Notes: a model not told the origin generated them from the letters alone. A DNA stretch of 8,696 nt from DASPKM01 sp036402175 (GCA_036402175.1 DASWTK010000212.1:1-8696); one strand, 5' to 3'; positions 1 through 7,104 are shown, counted from the stretch's first letter. Numbers and translations are program-made.

Positions 1-1191
1 GGCATCCGGATAAAAGCTGACAAGCCTCCGTATCACAGCCTCAACAATTGCATCAGGACAGGATGCTCCGCTGGTCAGAAGGATATTCACGGGTTGACGC
101 GCGGGAAGATAGTAATGCGTTATTTTTTCCTCTTTTGTATGCCGGTCATAATGCCGGATCTCTGTATAGGAAAGTATTTTCTCCTCATTGTTTATAAAAA
201 AGCAGGGAAGCTTTTCTTCACAAAGCTCAACAAGGTGGGTTGTATTGGATGAATTGTATCCTCCAACAACAACAGCCAGGTCCGCAGGTGTCTTTAGCAA
301 ATTGATGACTGCCGACTGGTTATCATTTGTTGCGTAGCAAAGGGTATCCCTTGTATCGGCAAACCTTTCTTCCACATTTTCATCAGTAAGTCCATAGTGT
401 GATACCATTACCTGCTTCAGAAAGTCGGCAATGGCCTGGGTTTCACTTGCCAGCTGAGTGGTCTGGTTCACCACGCCAATACGTTGAAGATGTTTAACGG
501 GATCAAATCCGTCAGAATAACGTCCTTCAAACTCTTTATAAAAATCATTTGCGGGCGATTCACCGGTGATATAACCTGAAAGTTTTATGGCGTCATTCAT
601 GTCATTCACGATCACAGAGGCTGCAAACGCCGATGCATGCGAGAATGTAGCGCGTGTTTCTTCATGTTTAGGTTTGCCATGAATTACAATTGTGTAATCC
701 GATCCTGCGATCTGCTCACTCCGGTTCCAAACCTTTTCAACAAAAGGACAGGTTGTATTGTATTGTTCAACAGGAATTCCCCGTTCGCCGAGCCTTGCTT
801 CAATTTCAAGCGTGGTTCCGAACGCGGGTATAAGCGCGATATCATCTGAGGTCAATTCTTCGAATGGAACCAGTTGCTTTCCCGAAGTATCCTGCAGGAA
901 CCGAACACCTCTCTGTTGCAGGTCATGGTTCACTTGTGGGTTATGAATCATTTCGCTGAGAAGAAAAATACGTCGACCCGGATTCTCATCAATCGTGCGA
1001 AAAGCGATTTCAATTGCGTTCTCTACACCATAACAAAAACCAAAGTGGCGGGCGAGATGTATGCGCAGGGGTCCGAAGTCAAGCAGGGTAGGACTCAGGT
1101 CTTTTTTCAGCTTATCCTGCTGCTTGCGCCTGTCCTTGACTGCAGCGATCAACGGGCTTCGATATGTGAGGGGAACATTGAATTGTTTCAT
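1..1191 (-). CDS. ispH: 4-hydroxy-3-methylbut-2-enyl diphosphate reductase (IspH/LytB), 3' end outside the window
   Basis: The last enzyme of the MEP isoprenoid pathway: it reduces HMBPP to IPP and DMAPP using a [4Fe-4S] cluster in the cytoplasm. An uninterrupted frame of 397 codons runs from ATG at 1191 to the window edge without a stop, so the last few residues are missing. The three cluster cysteines are visible: C53 in GFCYGV, C148 in TTCPF and C285 in DTLCYAT. Also present are the IHN motif (H83), HGKPKHEET near 171-179 (contains the proton-relay glutamate), NSSNT at 313-317 and SGASCPD at 374-380. The N-terminal extension of about 40 residues before the first cysteine, the length near 400 and PAFGTT in place of the E. 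coli SAHGV motif place it in the cyanobacterial/plant-like long branch. The gene is divergent from the amylase-family gene with 61 bases between the starts. No clear Shine-Dalgarno sequence or promoter was seen. Confidence 0.96.
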   Translation of the reverse strand, partial: MKQFNVPLTYRSPLIAAVKDRRKQQDKLKKDLSPTLLDFGPLRIHLARHFGFCYGVENAIEIAFRTIDENPGRRIFLLSEMIHNPQVNHDLQQRGVRFLQDTSGKQLVPFEELTSDDIALIPAFGTTLEIEARLGERGIPVEQYNTTCPFVEKVWNRSEQIAGSDYTIVIHGKPKHEETRATFSHASAFAASVIVNDMNDAIKLSGYITGESPANDFYKEFEGRYSDGFDPVKHLQRIGVVNQTTQLASETQAIADFLKQVMVSHYGLTDENVEERFADTRDTLCYATNDNQSAVINLLKTPADLAVVVGGYNSSNTTHLVELCEEKLPCFFINNEEKILSYTEIRHYDRHTKEEKITHYYLPARQPVNILLTSGASCPDAIVEAVIRRLVSFYPDA

Positions 1192-1252
1192 TCAGGGCGC
1201 AAGTTACAGTATGGATTTCTTTATTTTTAACCATAAACAGTTAAACAACGAT

Positions 1253-2530
1253 ATGAACACATTGTTCAGGCCGGCGGAATGGGTGCATAACTGCAGTCTA
1301 TACGAAGTCAATCTCAGGCAATATTCAAAAGAAGGAACGTTTGACGCGTTTTCTGCTGAACTACCCCGCTTGCGCGATATGGGTGTGGAGGTGTTATGGT
1401 TCATGCCAATAACACCCATCAGCCTGGAAGGAAGGCAAGGTACCCTGGGAAGTTATTACGCATGTTCAGATTATGTGTCGACCAACCCTGAATTCGGGAC
1501 CATAGCCGATTTTAAAAAGCTGGTGGCTAATGCGCACCTGCTTGGATTTAAAGTGATTATCGACTGGGTAGCCAATCATACCGGGCTCGACCATTGGTGG
1601 ACTAAAAAACATCCCGGTTATTATGTGAGGGATGCTCAGGGAAAATTCTACGACAAGCATGGATGGCATGACGTGATCGACCTCAATTATTATAATCAGC
1701 ACATGAGGCGCGATATGATCGAATCAATGAAATTCTGGGTCAATGAATGCGACATTGACGGTTTCCGATGCGATATGGCGCACCTGGTACCGCTTGATTT
1801 CTGGAGAACTGCACGAATTGAGCTTGATGCCATTAAACCACTGTTCTGGCTTGCTGAAACGGAAGCACATGTTTATCACCAGGCGTTTGACGCCTCTTAT
1901 TCGTGGAACTGGATGCACGCCACCGAAAAATTTTGCAATGGTACCCTTGGTTTCAATGATCTGCTGCAGGTATTGCACGATTACAGGCTCAATTTCCCTC
2001 CTGAGTCATTGAAATTATACTTTACCGCCAACCATGATGAAAATAGCTGGAACGGTACCGAATATGAAAAGTATGGCGCCGCCGCCAAGGTATTTGCCGT
2101 CTTCAGTTGCACATGGGAAGGCCTTCCTTTGATTTACAGCGGACAGGAGCTTCCGAATAAAAAGCGGTTGAAATTTTTCGACAAGGATCCGATTGAATGG
2201 GATGGTGAGTTTTCGCTTCATGAGTTTTATAAAGCGCTGCTGGATCTGCGTAAAATGAATCCTGCGCTGAGAGCAGCCGATGAAACAGCTTTTACTTACC
2301 GCATCATGACCTCAGCGGATCACCAGGTATTTTGTTACATGCGAAAGAAAGACGACAAAGAAGTATTGGTAGTATTGAATTTGTCGGCTTCCCCTATAGC
2401 TGATTTTGAATTCAGGGATCCACGGATATACGGAAGCTTCAGAAACATTTTCAATAACCTTGTTATTGATCTTGACCGGATGAAGCCACTGGCGTTGCAA
2501 CCATGGGACTACCAGGTGCTGGAGAAATAA
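1253..2530 (+). CDS. Glycoside hydrolase family 13 (alpha-amylase family) protein, cytoplasmic
   Basis: A 425-residue GH13 enzyme, expected to cleave or rearrange alpha-glucans or malto-oligosaccharides. The four conserved GH13 regions appear in order: DWVANHT (104-110), GFRCDMAH (170-177, nucleophile D174), WLAETEA (199-205, acid/base probably E202) and TANHDENS (258-265, stabiliser D262). The (beta/alpha)8 barrel occupies most of the protein, and a short C-terminal beta domain starts after about residue 345. There is no signal peptide, so it should act in the cytoplasm on imported or stored glucans. The frame stays open upstream to 1061, but that stretch lies across the start of divergent ispH and is not protein-like, so ATG 1253 (MNTLFRPAEW) was chosen. 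ATG 1211 is a weaker alternative. No SusC/SusD or other polysaccharide genes are adjacent, and exact specificity cannot be read from the motifs. Confidence 0.9.
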   Translation: MNTLFRPAEWVHNCSLYEVNLRQYSKEGTFDAFSAELPRLRDMGVEVLWFMPITPISLEGRQGTLGSYYACSDYVSTNPEFGTIADFKKLVANAHLLGFKVIIDWVANHTGLDHWWTKKHPGYYVRDAQGKFYDKHGWHDVIDLNYYNQHMRRDMIESMKFWVNECDIDGFRCDMAHLVPLDFWRTARIELDAIKPLFWLAETEAHVYHQAFDASYSWNWMHATEKFCNGTLGFNDLLQVLHDYRLNFPPESLKLYFTANHDENSWNGTEYEKYGAAAKVFAVFSCTWEGLPLIYSGQELPNKKRLKFFDKDPIEWDGEFSLHEFYKALLDLRKMNPALRAADETAFTYRIMTSADHQVFCYMRKKDDKEVLVVLNLSASPIADFEFRDPRIYGSFRNIFNNLVIDLDRMKPLALQPWDYQVLEK

Positions 2531-2585
2531 TTGCTTAAAACACATGGGTTCAATTTGCCAATGTCAGCGGCCAATGGTCCCCGGC

Positions 2586-2613
2586 AAAATAAAAACCCCC
2601 GGATTCCGGGGGT
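2586..2613 (-). terminator. Rho-independent terminator of htrA, possibly bidirectional
   Basis: An 8-bp GC-rich perfect stem (2595-2602 with 2606-2613) encloses a 3-base loop. On the minus strand it is followed at once by TTTTATTTT, a good U-tract, 33 bases after the htrA stop. On the plus strand the tail (ATTATTCGTTATTTATT) is T-rich but interrupted, so it may also stop transcription from the amylase-family gene, which ends 65 bases upstream. Confidence 0.85.
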
Positions 2614-2645
2614 ATTATTCGTTATTTATTATTAGTTGATATAGC

Positions 2646-4157
2646 TTAGTTGATATCGCTCAGCTTCAGCGGATAGGTGAACGCGCCATCGCTATAGCCA
2701 GGATAAATGCCTTCAAGCCTTACTGTACTGCCACCTGCATTTTCGAGCGCTTTCCTGAAATCCTGCACATTATAAACTTCCTTGCCATTTACTTTCAGGA
2801 TAACAAAGCCCTGCTCCATACGGGTTTTATTAAAAGGACTGCGATCGTCGAACGATCTTACAATCACTCCACCCTTAACCCCAAGTTCCTTCGCATCATC
2901 CTTGTCGAGGCTCTGCAGATCAGCTCCAAGCTTGTCTACAATTGAAGTTCTTACCACATCGGTGGTTCCAACGCTATTGCGAAGTGTGATCGGAATGGTT
3001 ACTTCCTTTCCTTCGCGCTTATACGAAATATTGATCTTATCACCAGGGCGGTATGTTGCTATTTTTCCTACCATATCAGCGCCTGAATAAACCGTTACGC
3101 CATCGATCTTGGTAATTACGTCGCCCTTGCGAAGTCCGGCCGCATAGGCAGCACCGGTAGTAGGAACGTCAGTGATATAAACACCTTCGTCATTCGTGAT
3201 GCCATTCTGCTTTTTAACCTCATCGCTCAGGTTATCGGAAGGATAATTGATACCGAGGTATGCGCGCTGAACGGTACCATGTTTCATCAGGTCGTTCACG
3301 ATCTTTTTCACGATGTTCACCGGAATGGTGAACGAATAACCGGCATAGGTACCCGTAGGTGATGCAATGGCTGAGTTGATGCCAATCAGTTTTCCATCAG
3401 TAGTAACCAGCGGGCCACCGCTGTTTCCGGGGTTCACTGCCGCATCAGTTTGAATGAACGACTCGATAGGGGTGGTGCTTTGCCTGCGGTTAATGTCAAG
3501 CGTACGTCCCTTTGCACTCACTATACCAGCTGTAACGGTGGTCTCAAGCGTAAGGGGGTAGCCAACAGCGATCACCCATTGACCAACCTTTACTTCATCG
3601 GAATTTCCATAAAGAATGAAGGGCAGGCCTTTCGCGTCTATTTTGATCAATGCCAGGTCGCTGCTTGGATCTGCAGCTACCAGTTTGGCTGAGAAAGATT
3701 TTTTATTGCTAAGCGTTACTGTAACTTCATCAGCACCGGCAATCACGTGATTATTGGTCACGATATATCCATCTTCACTGATAATGGCTCCTGAGCCGGA
3801 TGCCATCTGGGGAATCGTACGCATACGATCTCCGAAAATATCATCCCAGTCCATTCCGAAGATATCGCCAAACGGGCTGCGCCTCGGCAGGTTATTGCTG
3901 GCCGTGCGTGTAGCCTTCGTTTTGATATGAACTGTGGCAGGGATCGCCGCCGCTGCTGCCTGGCTGAAATCAACTGGCGAGTTGGTTACGTTGTTTATGC
4001 CATCAAAATATCCTGCATAGTTGGCAGGAGGCTTCGACTGGCTTTGTTGCGGATATGCATAAGTATTGGAAGAAGTTACCTTCTCATACCCCCAAACGCT
4101 CAATACCGCAGTTGATGCGCTAAGGAGAATTACGGTCAGGATTTGCTTTGCTTTCAT
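2646..4157 (-). CDS. htrA: Do-like periplasmic serine protease/chaperone (HtrA/DegP family)
   Basis: A 503-residue trypsin-fold protease with two PDZ domains that degrades or refolds damaged envelope proteins in the periplasm. Residues 1-23 form an export signal or signal anchor (basic MKAK followed by a hydrophobic run). A low-complexity linker of about 40 residues precedes the protease domain (roughly 65-290). The catalytic triad is intact: H137 in TNNHV, D167 in SSDLAL and S246 in GNSGGP. PDZ1 spans about 298-392, with YLGI as the likely carboxylate-binding loop. PDZ2 spans about 408-500 and is more divergent. The start ATG has a clear AAGAGG ribosome site five bases upstream, unlike its neighbours. 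It is apparently monocistronic: 174 bases separate it from the upstream acyl-CoA reductase gene, and a strong terminator follows. The length is typical for the family. Confidence 0.95.
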   Translation of the reverse strand: MKAKQILTVILLSASTAVLSVWGYEKVTSSNTYAYPQQSQSKPPANYAGYFDGINNVTNSPVDFSQAAAAAIPATVHIKTKATRTASNNLPRRSPFGDIFGMDWDDIFGDRMRTIPQMASGSGAIISEDGYIVTNNHVIAGADEVTVTLSNKKSFSAKLVAADPSSDLALIKIDAKGLPFILYGNSDEVKVGQWVIAVGYPLTLETTVTAGIVSAKGRTLDINRRQSTTPIESFIQTDAAVNPGNSGGPLVTTDGKLIGINSAIASPTGTYAGYSFTIPVNIVKKIVNDLMKHGTVQRAYLGINYPSDNLSDEVKKQNGITNDEGVYITDVPTTGAAYAAGLRKGDVITKIDGVTVYSGADMVGKIATYRPGDKINISYKREGKEVTIPITLRNSVGTTDVVRTSIVDKLGADLQSLDKDDAKELGVKGGVIVRSFDDRSPFNKTRMEQGFVILKVNGKEVYNVQDFRKALENAGGSTVRLEGIYPGYSDGAFTYPLKLSDIN

Positions 4158-4162
4158 GTTTA

Positions 4163-4168
4163 CCTCTT
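4163..4168 (-). promoter_or_regulatory. Shine-Dalgarno site of htrA
   Basis: AAGAGG on the minus strand, five bases before the ATG at 4157. It supports that start. It stands out because the other genes in the window have no obvious Shine-Dalgarno sequence, as is usual in Bacteroidota. Confidence 0.7.
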
Positions 4169-4196
4169 AATTTTTCTATGAATATTTTTAAACGGT

Positions 4197-4228
4197 CAAA
4201 TTACATGCCTATTCAACATTCAAATTAC
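4197..4228. repeat. Direct repeat CAAATTAC x2 upstream of htrA
   Basis: Two identical CAAATTAC copies at 4197-4204 and 4221-4228, 24 bases apart start to start. They read GTAATTTG on the htrA strand, 40-71 bases before the htrA start. Because the spacing is a little over two helical turns, they could be a tandem operator. Chance occurrence in AT-rich DNA is possible. Confidence 0.35.
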
Positions 4229-4251
4229 TATAAGGTTGCCGCTGCCTTATA
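4229..4251. promoter_or_regulatory. Inverted repeat upstream of htrA (possible operator or hairpin)
   Basis: TATAAGG (4229-4235) and CCTTATA (4245-4251) are perfect 7-base inverted arms around a 9-base spacer, abutting the CAAATTAC repeat. The element lies 72-94 bases before the htrA start. It lacks a U-tract, so it is unlikely to terminate the upstream gene. A regulator-binding site for an envelope-stress gene is plausible but unproven. Confidence 0.4.
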
Positions 4252-4331
4252 ACCGATCAGGCAGTTTAACAAAATATTACTAAGAGTTTCGTAGATATAA
4301 AGGTAACAAGAAATTTTTTCCGGTAAAAAGG

Positions 4332-5330
4332 TCAGTTTTTTGAAAGATCCAGTAAAAATTGCAGGGTAGCCGGTCCTTCCAGTTCATAGATAACTGACTG
4401 TTGGGCACGCCCGAACGGCGCCTGGTGAGTCCCTACCAGGAATTGACCTGAATCAGGGTTGTAGTTCTTCAGCACCTCCTGTTCATCTGAATAATATTCA
4501 TAATTCAACCTGGCAACGGGCGATATGGGCGACTTACCCGAGGTGAGCAGAATGGCGCCATTGGTCATATAAAATTCCTTGTTCAGTATCAGCAATGACA
4601 GCTGGTAGTCGTAATTGTTCTTGTACTTGTTATGATCCACCAGCCAGTTGTATTTCTCAAACACTTTCAGCAAAGGGATAAAGTCGTACTGTTGCGGAAC
4701 ATAGATCTTGTTTACGCTCAGGTTGCCCTGGCCAAAATACTGGAATACGTCGTCAGCGAGCAGCTCAAGTTGCTGTCGTGTTTCATGTCCTGATAAAATT
4801 GCGGTTGCGCCGGTAGCCCTGTGAATGATGTGAGGATATTTGCTAAGGTATTGTTCCATGGAGCCATGGGGCTGATTTGACCTTGCGATGTATGCATCAC
4901 AACCCTTCAGCATCTCTTCAAAACTTACCAGGTCATTTACCGATTCATTCCGGGAAGCCATTTTCCCTACAAGGTGTTTCAGCAATACGTCATCCTTTGA
5001 TGACAGCATTATCCTTTGCCGGTGCCCACTCAGGAAAGTGACCAGGAAATCATGAAATCCGGAGAGTGGAATATTTCCGGGCATAACAATGCCAACTGAT
5101 TTTGGATTGTTCTGCATTTGCGGAATGCGGTATTTTTCTATCCATCGCTGCAGGTTCCTGTTGCTGAGAAGATGAGTGGCAATATTCCGTACGGCAAGGT
5201 CAATAAATTGGGGAATGAACCATCCGTTCTGCCTGTATGCTTCTTCCTTTTCTGCCTCCCATCCGGCATCGTTGCCGAGCATGTAGCTTTGTAATTGTGT
5301 CAGTAAATCCAATCTCGCGTCTAACTGCAT
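4332..5330 (-). CDS. LuxC-like acyl-CoA reductase family protein, divergent and possibly non-catalytic
   Basis: A 332-residue protein related to the LuxC/acyl-CoA reductase branch of the aldehyde dehydrogenase fold, whose members reduce acyl-CoA to aldehyde with NADPH through an acyl-cysteine intermediate. The family resemblance rests on the N-terminal pattern (NGWFIPQFIDLAVRNI at 35-50), the nucleotide-site-like MPGNIPLSGFHDF (83-95), KYPHIIHR (164-171) and FGQGNLSVNKIYVP (199-212). From memory, Bacteroidota homologues read FGLGCRN-VSK at the last motif, with the catalytic Cys where this protein has N203. The only cysteine here is C144. The usual ATGSNN and YADGVDT motifs are also not recognisable (IARSNQPHG at 148-156, YELEGPAT at 315-322). 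Start ATG 5330 (MQLDARLDLL) is preferred: an in-frame ATG at 5426 would add 32 atypical residues and cover a promoter-like element. The gene is divergent from the ferredoxin gene. Confidence 0.78.
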   Translation of the reverse strand: MQLDARLDLLTQLQSYMLGNDAGWEAEKEEAYRQNGWFIPQFIDLAVRNIATHLLSNRNLQRWIEKYRIPQMQNNPKSVGIVMPGNIPLSGFHDFLVTFLSGHRQRIMLSSKDDVLLKHLVGKMASRNESVNDLVSFEEMLKGCDAYIARSNQPHGSMEQYLSKYPHIIHRATGATAILSGHETRQQLELLADDVFQYFGQGNLSVNKIYVPQQYDFIPLLKVFEKYNWLVDHNKYKNNYDYQLSLLILNKEFYMTNGAILLTSGKSPISPVARLNYEYYSDEQEVLKNYNPDSGQFLVGTHQAPFGRAQQSVIYELEGPATLQFLLDLSKN

Positions 5331-5407
5331 AAATCTTATCTTTTGTGTTCCTGCTGTTAATAAAATATCTATTTTAGCAGCATTGATGTTCGTGCCCGAT
5401 AAAACTG

Positions 5408-5415
5408 CAAAACTA
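5408..5415 (-). promoter_or_regulatory. Bacteroidota -7 promoter element for the acyl-CoA reductase gene
   Basis: TAGTTTTG on the minus strand matches the Bacteroidota -7 consensus TAnnTTTG exactly, 78 bases upstream of the preferred start at 5330. No convincing TTTG -33 element is seen 19-21 bases further upstream, so the call rests on the -7 box and its position. It overlaps a looser plus-strand candidate (TAATTATTG at 5414-5422) in front of the ferredoxin gene. Confidence 0.4.
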
Positions 5416-5446
5416 ATTATTGTCACTCCATTAATCGTGCTGAAAT

Positions 5447-5794
5447 ATGGCTATTAAGATCACAGAAGAATGCATCAATTGCGGCGCCTGCGAACCCGAG
5501 TGCCCCAATAATGCGATATATGAAGGAGGCGTAGAATGGGCTATTGCCGATGGTACCTCAGTGAAAGGTTCTTACAGGCTCATGGACGGGACCGTTGTTG
5601 ATGCCGACCAGAAAATGCCGCCCGTTGCTGTAGACACATACTATATCACACCCAATAAGTGTACGGAATGCCAGGGTTTTCATGAAGAACCGCAGTGCGC
5701 GGCTGTATGCCCGGTTGACTGTTGCGTTCCGGATGAAATGTACCGTGAAACAGTGGAAGAGCTCCTTGCAAAGAAAGAGAAACTGCACATTTAA
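5447..5794 (+). CDS. 2[4Fe-4S] dicluster ferredoxin
   Basis: A 115-residue cytoplasmic electron carrier with two iron-sulfur clusters. The first motif is C9-x2-C12-x2-C15-x3-C19-P. The second is C72-x2-C75-x8-C84-x3-C88-P, followed by a C92-C93 pair. The eight-residue gap between C75 and C84 and the acidic helical C-terminal tail (97-115) resemble Allochromatium-type low-potential ferredoxins. The segment between the motifs (residues 24-68) is much longer than in classical clostridial ferredoxins and looks like a beta-hairpin insert. No Shine-Dalgarno sequence is visible; ATG 5447 begins directly with the ferredoxin fold (MAIKITEEC). The gene is divergent from the acyl-CoA reductase gene and is followed by hairpins, so it is probably transcribed alone. 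The redox partner is not shown by the sequence. Confidence 0.94.
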   Translation: MAIKITEECINCGACEPECPNNAIYEGGVEWAIADGTSVKGSYRLMDGTVVDADQKMPPVAVDTYYITPNKCTECQGFHEEPQCAAVCPVDCCVPDEMYRETVEELLAKKEKLHI

Positions 5795-5899
5795 GTGTGG
5801 AAAAATTGAGGATACTGTTTGATTTATCCTGAAGGTATTTTCATATCTTACATACAGATATTTCCAATAGTAATTGTAGTCCGAGTGCTACAAATTGTA

Positions 5900-5919
5900 A
5901 ACGGGTGATATTTCCCGTT
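5900..5919 (+). other. Hairpin downstream of the ferredoxin gene
   Basis: AACGGG (5900-5905) pairs with CCCGTT (5914-5919) around an 8-base loop. No T-run follows, so it is not a terminator by itself. It sits 11 bases before a stronger hairpin and may stabilise the 3' end of the ferredoxin transcript. Confidence 0.45.
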
Positions 5920-5930
5920 CCGGAAAGTAA

Positions 5931-5967
5931 AAAGGTGAAGGGAGAACGTCCTTCACCTTTCTTATTT
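5931..5967 (+). terminator. Rho-independent terminator after the ferredoxin gene
   Basis: An 11-bp perfect stem (5931-5941 with 5950-5960) with an 8-base loop is followed by a T-rich tail (TTTCTTATTTA). It lies 137 bases past the ferredoxin stop and separates that gene from ddl. The 253-base gap between the two genes otherwise holds only the preceding hairpin and a candidate ddl promoter. Confidence 0.75.
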
Positions 5968-5987
5968 ATGAGCTCCGGTTAAAATTA

Positions 5988-6019
5988 TTTTCCACTCTTA
6001 CCGTTTAAAAGGATATTTG
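5988..6019 (+). promoter_or_regulatory. Candidate Bacteroidota promoter for the ddl operon
   Basis: GATATTTG (6012-6019) matches TAnnTTTG at all but its first base. TTTT at 5988-5991 lies 20 bases upstream, in the place of the TTTG -33 box. Transcription would start roughly 20 bases before the ddl ATG. The position just after the ferredoxin terminator supports the call, but the sequence match is partial. Confidence 0.4.
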
Positions 6020-6047
6020 ACACGCAAAAAAAACCAGCATAAAGCCA

Positions 6048-7037
6048 ATGGCAGGTAAGAAGAACATTGCGTTCGTAACCGGCGGTTATTCGGGCGAAGC
6101 AGTAATATCCTATAAAAGCGCCATCACTATCGAGAATAACCTGGATACAGATAAATACAATATTTACAAGATTGATATCACTCCGCAGGGGTGGTGGTAT
6201 ATTTCGGCTGATGGAAGGAAGTCTGCCGTAGACCGTACAGATTTCAGCATCAACCTCGGTGAACACATCCGGTTCGATGCGGTTTTCATTGGCATACATG
6301 GTACTCCCGGCGAAGATGGGAAGCTCCAGGGTTATTTTGACCTGCTTGGCATTCCATATACTTCCTGCGACGCAGCCACATCGGCGCTAACCTTCAATAA
6401 GCGTTATACGGTGGCCATTGCGGCATTCGCGGGTATCAATGTAGCGAAGTCGCTCCACCTCTTCAGGCATTCGCCTTCAAAGACGGAAGACATCACCGCC
6501 CAATTGCAACTTCCTGTTTTTGTAAAACCCAATAACGGAGGCTCCAGCATTGGCATGTCGAAGGTGACAGAAGCGGGTGGATTGCAGGCGGCAATTACGA
6601 AAGCATTTAAGGAAGACGACCAGGTGCTGATAGAGGAATTTATATCGGGCCGGGAATTCACCATTGGTGTTTTCAGGTCGGGTGGTCAGATCACAACACT
6701 TCCATTTACGGAAGTCAGGACCCATAAAGAGTTCTTTGATTTTGAGGCAAAGTACACTCCCGGCATGAGCGAAGAAATTACTCCCGCACAGGTTGAGGAA
6801 CCGATAGCTGAAAAAGTAAGATCAACCGCTAAAAAGGTTTATGCGGTGTTTAACTGCAGAGGCATTGTAAGAATGGATTTTATTTACAATGAAGCGAAGG
6901 GAGAGCCTTTTTTACTTGAGATCAATACGGTACCCGGACAAAGTGAAGCCAGCATAGTGCCTCAGCAGGTTCGTGCAATGGGTTGGACGTTGAAAGATTT
7001 TTACTCAAAGCTGATAGATGCCTGCTTTGAAAACTGA
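6048..7037 (+). CDS. ddl: D-alanine--D-alanine ligase
   Basis: An ATP-grasp ligase of 329 residues that makes the D-Ala-D-Ala dipeptide for peptidoglycan precursors in the cytoplasm. It has the N-terminal GGYSGE loop (12-17, E17), the IHGTPGEDG motif (83-91), ATP-binding lysines K118 and K160, the glycine-rich loop NNGGSSIG (162-169) and EEFISGREFT (196-205). The metal ligands are D277, E291 and N293 in MDFIYN and LLEINTVPGQS. Y236 in EAKY corresponds to E. coli DdlB Y216, the tyrosine typical of D-Ala-D-Ala rather than D-Ala-D-Lac ligases, so ordinary vancomycin-sensitive precursors are expected. The length is normal. The start ATG 6048 begins just before the first beta strand. It is the first gene of a probable operon: the PASTA gene follows after 67 bases with no terminator. 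Confidence 0.96.
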   Translation: MAGKKNIAFVTGGYSGEAVISYKSAITIENNLDTDKYNIYKIDITPQGWWYISADGRKSAVDRTDFSINLGEHIRFDAVFIGIHGTPGEDGKLQGYFDLLGIPYTSCDAATSALTFNKRYTVAIAAFAGINVAKSLHLFRHSPSKTEDITAQLQLPVFVKPNNGGSSIGMSKVTEAGGLQAAITKAFKEDDQVLIEEFISGREFTIGVFRSGGQITTLPFTEVRTHKEFFDFEAKYTPGMSEEITPAQVEEPIAEKVRSTAKKVYAVFNCRGIVRMDFIYNEAKGEPFLLEINTVPGQSEASIVPQQVRAMGWTLKDFYSKLIDACFEN

Positions 7038-7104
7038 AAAAAATAAATAATCCGTAATCTCCAAAAGCGTCCTTTGGACATCACCCAAATCTAATTCAAC
7101 AAGC

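Noticed and set aside
637..1230. Several plus-strand open frames opposite ispH
   Set aside because: They are shadows of ispH: overlapping, without recognisable domains, while the minus frame carries every IspH motif.
1061..1252. In-frame upstream extension of the GH13 gene
   Set aside because: It overlaps the first 131 bases of ispH on the other strand, is not similar to any GH13 N-terminus and is not a signal peptide. ATG 1253 fits the family.
5331..5426. 32-codon N-terminal extension of the acyl-CoA reductase
   Set aside because: The added residues do not look like the family, and they contain an exact TAnnTTTG promoter box, so the stretch is more likely the leader.
7049..7059. AATCCGTAATC in the ddl-PASTA gap as another repeat-array copy
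   Set aside because: It resembles the AATCCGTG repeats, but a single 11-base match is too short to call.
7060..7078. Inverted repeat TCCAAA/TTTGGA between ddl and the PASTA gene as a terminator
   Set aside because: The stem is only 6 bp and no T-run follows, so it should not separate the two genes.
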